Positions 56,880 through 63,294 of a stretch of DNA of 63,294 nucleotides are shown here, one piece after another. Every line of letters begins with the position of its first letter. Position 1 is the first letter of the stretch. The stretch is from CAYXZQ01 sp964469935 (GTDB lineage: Archaea > Nanobdellota > Nanobdellia > Woesearchaeales > DSVV01): NCBI GenBank assembly GCA_964469935.1, contig CAYXZQ010000003.1, positions 1 to 63,294 on the forward strand. The letters run 5' to 3'. The notes beneath the pieces were generated by a model. That model was given only the letters and a program-made list of their open reading frames with translations. It ran no database searches and had not been told where the DNA came from. The position numbers were made by a program, and so were the translations under genes.

Positions 56880-58039
56880 ATCTTCGTCGTCTTTCCGCGT
56901 GTGATGAAAGGCTCGAGAAGGTTGATGATGTCAGGATGCACATCGCCACTGTTCATCTTCTTTGCAAGCTCATAGACATTGACTGTCTCAAGCTCGTCCC
57001 AGAGCCCTGCCTTCCTTATGGTCTCAAAAAACGCATCCTGGAGCGGGTCGTCTTTCTTCGGGAAGCTGAGCCGCGGATACGAACGGACAGCTGCTGAGAA
57101 TTTATCGCCATAGACAATATCCACGCCCTTTTTTTCAGAATAGGCTGCCAGCGCCTCCCTTACCTTCTCAAGCTCAGCCTCACCCTCCTTTATCTTCTCT
57201 GAAAGTTCTGCATATCTCTTGACGAGGACCACTCCCTCTTCTTTCAGGTACTCGTTCTTCTCAAGCTTTTCTGTCTCATAGAGGTGGGCGAATTCAGGGC
57301 ATATCGACCTAAACTGGCACCAGTCGCAGAGGGCAGAAGTGCTAGCCGGAAATTCCCTTGTTGCCTCAAGCCTTGCTATCAGCTGGAGAATCTCCTGCCT
57401 GAGATCCGCAAGCTCCTGGCCTGTCCTTGACGATTCCAGTTCCTTGTCAAAGGCGAGGAAATGCCATATAAGCCTGACCTTCTTTGCATCTGGATACATC
57501 TGCCGGACCCCGTATTCGTATATCGCAAGCTGCCTGTCCTTGTCCAGGAACTCCTGGGAAGGCAGGGTGTTTGAAGTCTTGTAATCGTGGATCTCATAGG
57601 AGCCATCAGGGCCGATTGCCAGCCTGTCTATCTTTATGTGTATCCGGTTCCTGTCATCAAGCGAAGCCGTATTGCTCGTCTCAAGCCCGATTGTCCTCGA
57701 CTGGTCGAAAGGCCTGTACCTTTTGAAGAAATCACTGATATACCTCTCGCCCATCCTCATGTAATTCTCAGCCGAGTACTCCTTCCTAACAATAAGTATG
57801 CCGTCATTCCAGTTCTCCTCCCATAGGCTGCTGAAGAGCTCAAGCAGTTCCTTGAGCTCAGGCATCTTCTGGAATCTGATGTCCTTGTACAGCTTCTCGA
57901 GGACCTTGTGCACCATCGAGCCCAAAAACGCCTCTGCTGTCTGGTCGATATCTGTCTTGACCCTGTCGATATACTGGTACTTGAACCTGAGCCTGCACTG
58001 CTCGAATGTCGAAAGCCTTGAATAAGAATAGAGGGCCAT
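56861..58039 (-). CDS. RecB-family PD-(D/E)XK exonuclease
   Basis: 392 residues: YSYSRLSTFEQCRLRFKYQY, GSMVHKVLE, IHIKIDRLAIGPDGSYEIHD and YKTSNT with the D...DxK active site, and the C-terminal LCDWCQFRSICPEF; the four Cys form a 4Fe-4S cluster as in AddB/Cas4/RecB-like nucleases. A coiled coil and a unique tail follow. ATG 58039 lies 25 nt downstream of CTTTTTAAATG, so I prefer it to 58063. Single-strand DNA processing is likely. Confidence 0.82.
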   Translation of the reverse strand: MALYSYSRLSTFEQCRLRFKYQYIDRVKTDIDQTAEAFLGSMVHKVLEKLYKDIRFQKMPELKELLELFSSLWEENWNDGILIVRKEYSAENYMRMGERYISDFFKRYRPFDQSRTIGLETSNTASLDDRNRIHIKIDRLAIGPDGSYEIHDYKTSNTLPSQEFLDKDRQLAIYEYGVRQMYPDAKKVRLIWHFLAFDKELESSRTGQELADLRQEILQLIARLEATREFPASTSALCDWCQFRSICPEFAHLYETEKLEKNEYLKEEGVVLVKRYAELSEKIKEGEAELEKVREALAAYSEKKGVDIVYGDKFSAAVRSYPRLSFPKKDDPLQDAFFETIRKAGLWDELETVNVYELAKKMNSGDVHPDIINLLEPFITRGKTTKIYLRRR

Positions 58040-58072
58040 GAGGGACAAGAACGCACGATTCATTTAAAAAGC

Positions 58073-58756
58073 TTATGCCGGAGAGTCCAGTGACCTCAAC
58101 ACTTTCTTCAGGTCTGTGATGTCATTAAGGACAAAATCAGAGCCCTTGCCGTCTCTGCTGCCCGTTGTGTTCCCGTATCTTGCAAAAGCGGTCTTCATCC
58201 CGAGCCTTTTTGCCCCGGCGATGTCCCGCTCAGGCCAGTCCCCTACCATGAGGCACTCGCCAGGTACGACTTTCAGCGCAGCAAGAGCCTTGAGAAACGG
58301 CTTCTCTGACGGTTTTTTCTCCCTGGTGTCATCGTAGGTCACTATGATGTCGAAGAAATCATCAAGAGACATCGCTGCAAGCCTAAGCCAAGCCTGCTGC
58401 CTGGGTGCATCAGAGACGACCGCAAGCTTCATCCCCATCTCCTTGAGAGCAATCAGGGTTGGCTTTGTGCCTGGATAGGGTGCGAGGAACCCGGCCTTGA
58501 CCCTCCTGTAGGCGAGAATCGCGTGCGCGAGAATCTTCGGGTCGACCCTGCCGATGGCTTTCTTAAGAAACCTCTGGAATATCCTCTGGTCCTCGATATC
58601 CTTGACGTACATCTCATGGATGACCTTTTTTGCCTTCTGCTTGGACATCGCAAGCCCGGTGTCTATCATAGCGTCAATTGCGGCATCAATGCAGTAGTCC
58701 TTCATGCGCATCAGGTCGATGAGAGTGTTGTCAAGATCGAATATGACTGCCTTCAT
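58073..58756 (-). CDS. HAD-superfamily hydrolase
   Basis: 227 residues: AVIFDLDNTLIDLMRMKDY (motif I), MKLAVVSDAPRQQAW (II), KKPSEKPFLKALAAL (III) and LMVGDWPERDIAGAKRLGMK (IV). This archaeal subfamily dephosphorylates small phosphometabolites. Encoded 9 nt from the nuclease gene on the same strand. Confidence 0.88.
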   Translation of the reverse strand: MKAVIFDLDNTLIDLMRMKDYCIDAAIDAMIDTGLAMSKQKAKKVIHEMYVKDIEDQRIFQRFLKKAIGRVDPKILAHAILAYRRVKAGFLAPYPGTKPTLIALKEMGMKLAVVSDAPRQQAWLRLAAMSLDDFFDIIVTYDDTREKKPSEKPFLKALAALKVVPGECLMVGDWPERDIAGAKRLGMKTAFARYGNTTGSRDGKGSDFVLNDITDLKKVLRSLDSPA

Positions 58757-58795
58757 GATAATGGATTATTGCACGGCATTTATAAAGATTGCCCT

Positions 58796-59830
58796 TCAGC
58801 TTTCTGAAGGCAGCAAGGCTGCCACCTGCACGACCCTGGTCGGCCTCTCTGCCTCGCTTACGTCCTGGACCTTTATTTCTCCGTTACGCCCTGAGTAGGA
58901 ATATACCCCTGTGACCCTGAAAAGAGACCTTGACATGACGCCCTTGTGGAACAGCAGCTTCTGGCTTGAAGAGAGTCCTGTCAGCCTTATCTGGTCTCCG
59001 AAATCATCGACAATCGTATATACATTGTTGTAGAGGCCGTTGTCATTGACCCTGACGAGGTCGAACCTGAGAAACCCTGTAATGCTGACTACCTTGCTGT
59101 CATTGCTCCTCCCCAGGTTCTCATATGAGATGTTCTGGGCTGTAGTCCTGTTCACGTATCTGGTGTCCTGAACATGCCTTGCAGCTTTGTCGCTGACCGG
59201 CGATGTGATCGATTCCATCCCGTTCCTTATCCCAAGGATGCTGTATTTGTCAGCCACAAGTATTATTATTACAAGAAGCACTACAGCGAGCATGAGCATC
59301 TTAAACACCCTTCTCCTGTGAACCGCCGGATAATCTATGAATGCTTTCTCAAGCTCTGTCTTGTGGCTTGAATCAGGCCCGCCGGCTGACCGTAGGGGAT
59401 CCTCAACATGGGCCGGCTTTCTGGATCTTTTTTTATTCTGGACAGGATGGTCATCTTCAGGACTGCCTGTAAGCAGCCTGCTTATCTTCCTTTCCTCATC
59501 GATCCTTGTCTCTGTCTTTTTCCAGGGAGCTTTTATTATGTACCCGTCCTCAGGGTCGGTGTTTTTATTCTGCTCCCTCAGAAGGCTCTTGAGTACGTCC
59601 TCCCTGCTCTTCTTCCTTCGCTTGGACCGGACCTTTTTTTTTTTTGCAGCCTTCTTAGCGGTCACGGCATCCTTGTCGGAATCAGCTGCTGTAGAAGCTG
59701 ATTTTTTGCGGCTGTCCATTTGGCCTGCGCTAATATTCTCATCATCTATCAGGAATTCCTCCTCGTCAAGGATATCCCTGAGAACGTCTTTCTCATCTGG
59801 GCTTTTGCCGCCCGTCCCTCTTTTTGCCAT
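58796..59830 (-). CDS. Membrane protein with basic disordered cytosolic region and outside OB-like domain
   Basis: 344 residues: about 175 charged, disordered residues with Lys-rich patches (AKKAAKKKKVRSKRRKKS), one membrane helix at about 180-200 (MLMLAVVLLVIIILVADKY), then an outside beta domain (KVVSITGFLRFDLVRVNDNG ... LFRVTGVYSYSG) that looks like an OB fold. A TATA box ATTTATATAACAAG precedes it. Function unknown; one of three membrane proteins here with histone-like tails. Confidence 0.6.
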   Translation of the reverse strand: MAKRGTGGKSPDEKDVLRDILDEEEFLIDDENISAGQMDSRKKSASTAADSDKDAVTAKKAAKKKKVRSKRRKKSREDVLKSLLREQNKNTDPEDGYIIKAPWKKTETRIDEERKISRLLTGSPEDDHPVQNKKRSRKPAHVEDPLRSAGGPDSSHKTELEKAFIDYPAVHRRRVFKMLMLAVVLLVIIILVADKYSILGIRNGMESITSPVSDKAARHVQDTRYVNRTTAQNISYENLGRSNDSKVVSITGFLRFDLVRVNDNGLYNNVYTIVDDFGDQIRLTGLSSSQKLLFHKGVMSRSLFRVTGVYSYSGRNGEIKVQDVSEAERPTRVVQVAALLPSES

Positions 59831-59947
59831 TGGAGGATTTGGGGGGTCTTGTTATATAAATTTTATTCTTTTACAGCCGCCATTGATGCTCCGGCCCATC
59901 CAAAACTTTTAAATACCCTGGCCGATTCTCGCTTATAGACACTGCTT

Positions 59948-60051
59948 GCGGCAGTAGTCTAATGGCTACGACCATTGCTGATGCAATGCGTCGCCATAAA
60001 GGACACTACCCTGCCACGGTGGTAATCCGGGTTCAAATCCCGGCTGCCGCA
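59948..60051 (+). tRNA. tRNA-Gly(GCC) with D-loop intron
   Basis: Acceptor GCGGCAG/CTGCCGC with A73; anticodon arm CTACC-CTGCCAC-GGTGG gives GCC; T arm CCGGG-TTCAAAT-CCCGG. The D stem GTC/GAC closes only if about 31-33 nt are removed between TAATGGC and AGGAC; the inserted part folds as CGAC-CATTGC-TGAT-GCAATG-C-GTCG. So the intron is in the D loop, not at 37/38. Promoter CTTTTAAATACC about 40 nt upstream; T-run follows the gene. Confidence 0.85.
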
Positions 60052-60175
60052 TTTTTTCTTATCTCCTAATTGATTCTTTCCGGAATTTGAACATCAGCGG
60101 AAAACCAGCGTTTTCCTTGAACCCTCGTCCATTCGAAATGAACTTCGGGTAATCCCGGCTGCCGCATTTTTTCTT
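60052..60175 (+). repeat. tRNA-tail element A (after tRNA-Gly)
   Basis: After a short spacer comes a core (60086-60150) with TTTGAACATC, a hairpin GGAAAA-CCAGCG-TTTTCC and CATTCGAAATGA, followed by a second copy of the tRNA-Gly 3' end plus its T-run (60151-60175, identical to 60036-60060). The core is homologous to that after tRNA-Glu (63065-63131). No protein is encoded. Confidence 0.7.
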
Positions 60176-60223
60176 TAACCATGTATCCATAATTATTTAT
60201 ACACATTTGACTTATCCTTCCTC

Positions 60224-60709
60224 ATGAAAGAAAAAGGATGGGGAACTGTACTTGTCGTAATTGCAGCCCTCACAACAACCGTAAGCATACTGGTCAAGCT
60301 CTACATGGAAGTGCTCAAATCATGCGCCAGTTGCACGTATCTGCCTTACATGATCGTCTGGTTCATCTGCGGCCTGATGCTCGCGGCAGGGCTCATGATG
60401 AGGAGGTCGGGCGAGATCGACAGGGTGATTGCAGAGTCGAGCCTTAAAATGAACAGGGAGCTTGAGGAGGCAAAGAAAAAAGAGCGGCAGAAAGAGGAGT
60501 TCCAGAAGTTCCTGGAGGGCTTTTCAGGGCCGGAAAAAAATCTCATTGAACTCCTGCACACGTATGAAGGCATCACGCTCAAGGAGCTTGAGAAGAAAGC
60601 TGGCCTATCGAAGGAGGTATTTCACAAGACTTTCAAGAGCCTGCAGGGAAAGGAGATTGTTGCGTTAATGGACAGGGAGAAAGCCTATCTTCTGAGAATG
60701 AGCAAGTAA
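60224..60709 (+). CDS. Membrane-tethered winged-helix regulator with CxxC outside
   Basis: 161 residues: two membrane helices (about 8-29, 41-60) joined by an outside loop containing SCASC, a cytosolic charged helix and a winged helix (EGITLKELEKKAGLSKEVFH, then LQGKEIVALMDREKAYLL). Same layout as the protein at 40301-40831. A TATA box ATTATTTATACAC lies about 25 nt upstream. Possible thiol sensor acting directly on DNA. Confidence 0.72.
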   Translation: MKEKGWGTVLVVIAALTTTVSILVKLYMEVLKSCASCTYLPYMIVWFICGLMLAAGLMMRRSGEIDRVIAESSLKMNRELEEAKKKERQKEEFQKFLEGFSGPEKNLIELLHTYEGITLKELEKKAGLSKEVFHKTFKSLQGKEIVALMDREKAYLLRMSK

Positions 60710-60725
60710 TCTTGGGCCATTTCCA

Positions 60726-61133
60726 TCAAAGCCCGAAGTCTATTGCATACTGCTCAATCAGGCTGCAGATGGAATCGGGTTTCGGGAGCATCCTTGCATC
60801 CCTGATGTTGAACCAGCCCCAGGAGAGTATTTCCTCATTGGGTATCACATGGGTCCTTGAAGCTCTAGCGTAAAAATCGATGAAGCGAAAGACAATCCCT
60901 GGCTTCTTGTAATACTTTCCAGGCGTTATTATCTTTTCATTAACCAGTTTAATTTCCGAGAGCCCTATCCGCATCTCTTCCCTCACCTCTCTTTTGAAAG
61001 CCACCTCGAATGACTCCTTGCTTTTCACACCGCCGCCAGGGACGATGTACCCCTCCCAGTCACGATGGGTAATCAGGAAGACCCGGTAGGATTCGTCATA
61101 AATCACGCCCCCTACTTTTATCTGTATTACCAT
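60726..61133 (-). CDS. Nudix hydrolase
   Basis: 135 residues with a complete Nudix box: GGGVKSKESFEVAFKREVRE followed by EMRIGL (G-x5-E-x7-REVREE). It hydrolyses a nucleoside diphosphate linked to another moiety; substrate unknown. TTAAATATACTG lies just upstream on the minus strand as TATA box. Confidence 0.88.
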   Translation of the reverse strand: MVIQIKVGGVIYDESYRVFLITHRDWEGYIVPGGGVKSKESFEVAFKREVREEMRIGLSEIKLVNEKIITPGKYYKKPGIVFRFIDFYARASRTHVIPNEEILSWGWFNIRDARMLPKPDSICSLIEQYAIDFGL

Positions 61134-61175
61134 GGTACAGCGAATAAGACAGTATATTTAAGCCTTCCTAGGGGC

Positions 61176-61835
61176 TCATTCTGTAAGATGCTTTTTCTGG
61201 AAGAATATTATGAATAGCACAAGCGCGGTCAGGACAGTGCCTATGCCTGCGCCGAGCCAGATGCTTGCAACGAGTATTATCACAGAGAAATATACACCGA
61301 GATGCCATGACCATTCCTTCCTGTTGGCGACGCCCACATAGAGCACGCAGAAATAGACGATTGCTATTAGGTAGAGCATGCTGATGGACGGATAGTCCGC
61401 AATCGAGACAAAGGCAAGGTAACTGTATTCTATGACGCTAAGGACTATCAGGACCTTGAGGACGGCAAGCCATCCTGGCCCGGGCTGATGATGCGATTCA
61501 GTGAGCATCGGATGTACTGCCCTATGGGCTTTCTCTTCCGGCATCGCAGCTGCTTTCGGTTCCGGTGCCGGCGGCATGGATATTTTCTTTGTGGCTGCTT
61601 TGCGGGAAGTCTTCTTCACACGCCTCTTCATATTCACAGGAACACTGGATTTTTTTCGCACAGGCTTTTTTGTGTTCCTAACAGTGGTTTTTGATGATTT
61701 GCGTGGAGACCTGCCCGCTTTTTTAGAAGTCTTTCGGGCAGCCTTCTTTGCCTGTTTCTTCGGCCTGCCCGGCTTCCGGCCCGGGCTTTTTTTGACAGCC
61801 CTGGCTGACTTTTTCTTTCCCCCCTTTTTTGCCAT
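61176..61835 (-). CDS. Four-helix membrane protein with histone-H1-like N-terminal tail
   Basis: 219 residues: about 95 residues of Lys/Arg/Ala/Ser/Pro repeats (KKSPGRKPGRPKKQAKKAAR, with an AT-hook-like GRKPGRPKK), a short linker, then four membrane helices. ATG 61835 (MAKKGGKKK) is preferred to 61847. It is the mirror image of the 32280 protein, whose basic tail is C-terminal. It should bind DNA at the membrane. Confidence 0.65.
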   Translation of the reverse strand: MAKKGGKKKSARAVKKSPGRKPGRPKKQAKKAARKTSKKAGRSPRKSSKTTVRNTKKPVRKKSSVPVNMKRRVKKTSRKAATKKISMPPAPEPKAAAMPEEKAHRAVHPMLTESHHQPGPGWLAVLKVLIVLSVIEYSYLAFVSIADYPSISMLYLIAIVYFCVLYVGVANRKEWSWHLGVYFSVIILVASIWLGAGIGTVLTALVLFIIFFQKKHLTE

Positions 61836-61984
61836 ATCAGATTGCATGGCATCACCTATTAATAAAGTTTTTTGTTCTGCATGATAATTTATACCATCGA
61901 TTGGATTCGCTTCTTGTTATTCTTAATGAACTTTGCATTCAGTAATATTTATAAACAAGGTATTTTTCTTCTCAACCGTAAAAC

Positions 61985-62123
61985 GGGCCTGTAGCTTAGT
62001 CTGGTGGCGGTCCTGTCTTTTGACAGGATGCCGGACGATTGGAGCGCTGCTCTTATATGTGCGCGTTTCGAACAATGCTGCTGAGTCAAGCAGTGGTCGA
62101 GGGTTCAAATCCCTTCAGGCCCA
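61985..62123 (+). tRNA. tRNA-Ile(UAU) with two introns (D loop and anticodon loop)
   Basis: Acceptor GGGCCTG/CAGGCCC with A73; D stem GCTT/GAGC (wobble); anticodon stem CTGCT/AGCAG; T arm GAGGG-TTCAAAT-CCCTT. The D loop holds about 35 extra nt folding as TCCTGTC-TTTT-GACAGGA. The anticodon loop reads CTTATA, a 30-nt intron (62058-62087) and A, so the anticodon is TAT. TATA box ATATTTATAAAC lies about 35 nt upstream. Confidence 0.75.
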
Positions 62124-62821
62124 TTTTTTTCTAAATTATTTTCAGAATTATAATTCTCCGCAGACTTCTCGAACAATTTCACGATTCTCGTCATCTCATC
62201 CAGGTATTGCCGGAGCTGTGCAGGCTTGACCTTCCTTGAGCGCCTGTAGATGATGATGTCGTTGCCCTTTGCCTCAATAGTATATATAATTGCTGCTCTT
62301 TCGAAAAACTCAAGCACTTCGGGTTTGAAGAGCTTTCTCACTCCTGCTTCATCTCCCCTCAGGATGTATTTGTCTGAAAATGCCGGATGAGTGTCGAAAT
62401 CAATGTCCTGATACCCGAACTTCTCGGCAAGCTTAAGAAAGACATGCTCCTTGCCAAGGAAGAATCCTGGAAGGCTGGATTTGATTTCTGCAGAGACCAC
62501 TGTCTGGTTGGAGGTGTTTGAACTTTTGCCCCCGCCTGTGGTGTACCTGTAGTCGAATATTCTCCATGAGACTTGGTCCTTGCTCCCCTGCAAGAAGTTC
62601 CTTATTCTCTTGCTGTGTCCCTGGTTGAACAATCTGAAGACTGAAATAGCATGGATCTCACTCATCTCTTTTTTCGGCGAAAAGGAAAAGCCCATCATCT
62701 GGGCTGCTTTTTTCATCGCCTCTGTCCTCTGCTTCTGTAATCTGTATGCTAGGAGAAGTATGCACCCTACTACGACAATCGTGCCACCGATTATATAAGT
62801 AGCTTTCGTAAAATCATCCAT
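62105..62821 (-). CDS. Single-helix membrane protein, unknown (DUF3137-like pattern)
   Basis: 238 residues: one N-terminal membrane helix (about 7-28), then a cytosolic alpha/beta domain with MMGFSFSPKKEMSE, VSWRIFDYRYTTGGGKSSNT and FERAAIIYTIEAKGNDIIIY, a layout common to DUF3137-type proteins. ATG 62821 begins directly before the helix; a longer frame to 62932 lacks support and would enter the tRNA-Glu gene. Its last codons overlap the 3' end of tRNA-Ile antisense by 19 nt. Confidence 0.55.
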   Translation of the reverse strand: MDDFTKATYIIGGTIVVVGCILLLAYRLQKQRTEAMKKAAQMMGFSFSPKKEMSEIHAISVFRLFNQGHSKRIRNFLQGSKDQVSWRIFDYRYTTGGGKSSNTSNQTVVSAEIKSSLPGFFLGKEHVFLKLAEKFGYQDIDFDTHPAFSDKYILRGDEAGVRKLFKPEVLEFFERAAIIYTIEAKGNDIIIYRRSRKVKPAQLRQYLDEMTRIVKLFEKSAENYNSENNLEKNGPEGI

Positions 62822-62908
62822 GAAGATTATAGAAGGATTAAAGTATATATTACTTGCGGTGCAAATCGAAGAATATAAAAAGGACTTCAAAAAACACAGG
62901 AACATCAC

Positions 62909-63027
62909 GCCCCGTTGGTGTAGTCCGGCCAATCATCCGGCACTTTCGACACGGGAAAACAGGGTTTTCCCTGGCATCTTCCCGCGGAAGACATGCCGGG
63001 ACTCGGGTTCAAATCCCGAACGGGGCA
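62909..63027 (+). tRNA. tRNA-Glu(UUC) with anticodon-loop intron
   Basis: Acceptor GCCCCGT/ACGGGGC with A73; the D arm GTGTAGTCCGGCCAATCA is that of archaeal tRNA-Glu; anticodon stem CGGCA/TGCCG; loop CTTTCG, intron, A, giving TTC; T arm TCGGG-TTCAAAT-CCCGA. The intron at 37/38 is about 44 nt with a GGGAAAA/TTTTCCC hairpin. TATA box AATATAAAAAGG about 35 nt upstream. Confidence 0.88.
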
Positions 63028-63148
63028 TTTTTTCTTTTAACATAAAATTCACCCCTTTTCAGGTTTTGAACATCCTGCGAAAACCTAGCGGTTTTCTTGG
63101 ACCCTTCGTTCATTCGAAATGAGCTTCAGGGAATCCCGAACGGGGCAT
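63028..63148 (+). repeat. tRNA-tail element B (after tRNA-Glu)
   Basis: Core 63065-63131: TTTGAACATC, hairpin AAAACC-TAGC-GGTTTT, then CATTCGAAATGA, followed by a second copy of the tRNA-Glu 3' end (63132-63148, identical to 63012-63028). It is homologous to element A, but each element carries the tail of its own tRNA. Confidence 0.7.
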
Positions 63149-63226
63149 ATAATTCTAATATGCTTGTCCGGAATTATCGAAAAGCTTATATAATAGTTAT
63201 TCTCAACCACTTTCAGGTGATAAATA

Positions 63227-63294
63227 ATGAAACCAGTGAACCGTAGACAATTCCTTAAGACCGCTGCTGCTGCAGGTGTGGCAATTAGCGTTCC
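63227..63294 (+). CDS. Start of a protein with a twin-arginine signal peptide (cut by window end)
   Basis: ATG 63227 with AGGTGAT upstream and TATA-like CTTATATAATAG further up. The first 22 residues include NRRQFLKTAAAAGVAIS, a typical Tat signal with twin Arg and an Ala-rich h-region. The mature protein is outside the window; Tat substrates are usually folded cofactor enzymes. Confidence 0.75.
   Translation, partial: MKPVNRRQFLKTAAAAGVAISV

Noticed and set aside
60052..60175. A second complete tRNA after tRNA-Gly
   Set aside because: Only the last 16 nt of a tRNA plus T-run are present; no acceptor 5' strand, D arm or anticodon arm can be formed.
1..63294. CRISPR array
   Set aside because: No regularly spaced repeats of 24-40 nt were seen, despite the CARF regulator; the repeats found are pairs.

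Overview
The window is archaeal. It encodes Alba, ribosomal protein S17e, aIF1A, a Rad50 with a zinc hook, NOP5, an archaeal-type UMP kinase, a four-subunit pyruvate:ferredoxin oxidoreductase, and tRNA genes with bulge-helix-bulge type introns. Many genes have a TATA box 25-30 nt upstream of the start codon and little or no leader. Small compact genes, a bacterial-style lipoprotein signal peptidase and many membrane-anchored proteins of unknown family point to a DPANN-like (Woesearchaeales-type) archaeon. That placement is inference; no 16S gene is present.

Region 1 (1-7.3 kb) is a defence and toxin-antitoxin island. A CARF-HTH regulator of the Csa3 type heads a minus-strand set with a small PD-(D/E)XK nuclease and a UvrD-like helicase cut by the window edge. 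Then come two AbrB-MazF cassettes whose toxin halves are both broken, a HEPN/MNT pair behind an array of TTGTA palindromes, an AbrB-PIN pair and a DUF2683-RelE pair. Region 2 (4.6-11.4 kb) overlaps it and holds an expanded family of about 200-residue TPR proteins, two of them interrupted by a single in-frame TAG, interleaved with two paralogous minus-strand genes of unknown family.

Region 3 (11.4-17.7 kb) has an Lrp-type regulator, a PRC-barrel gene framed by a perfect 73-bp direct repeat, a run of tiny overlapping genes (18-50 codons), and small bacterial-looking envelope proteins (SHOCT, DUF883/ElaB, single-helix peptides). It ends at a tRNA-Arg gene whose promoter and 5' end are duplicated in front of a strongly structured, otherwise unexplained segment.

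Region 4 (17.7-34.9 kb) is core: Alba-S17e, two sugar-phosphate isomerases, Rad50, and a minus-strand cell-surface operon (24.7-29.0 kb) with a 14-T tract inside a signal peptide. It continues with SppA, aIF1A, signal peptidase II and a DNA glycosylase. Region 5 (34.9-42.3 kb) handles copper and redox: CopA, an HMA-TauE/SafE-cupredoxin fusion, a Kazal/DUF333 lipoprotein, hemerythrin and a membrane-tethered winged-helix regulator. Region 6 (42.5-59.8 kb) carries a GpgS-like glycosyltransferase, ValRS, SecF-SecD, UMP kinase, a por operon with embedded CutA and zinc-ribbon genes, an N-terminally short NOP5, a queuosine-precursor transporter and a RecB-like nuclease.

Region 7 (59.9-63.3 kb) contains tRNA-Gly(GCC), tRNA-Ile(UAU) and tRNA-Glu(UUC). 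Two of these appear to carry an intron inside the D loop. The Gly and Glu genes are each followed by a homologous element of about 65 nt that ends in a second copy of that tRNA's own 3' terminus. This paired tRNA-tail element, the structured segment at tRNA-Arg and the microprotein cluster are the strongest candidates for undescribed biology.
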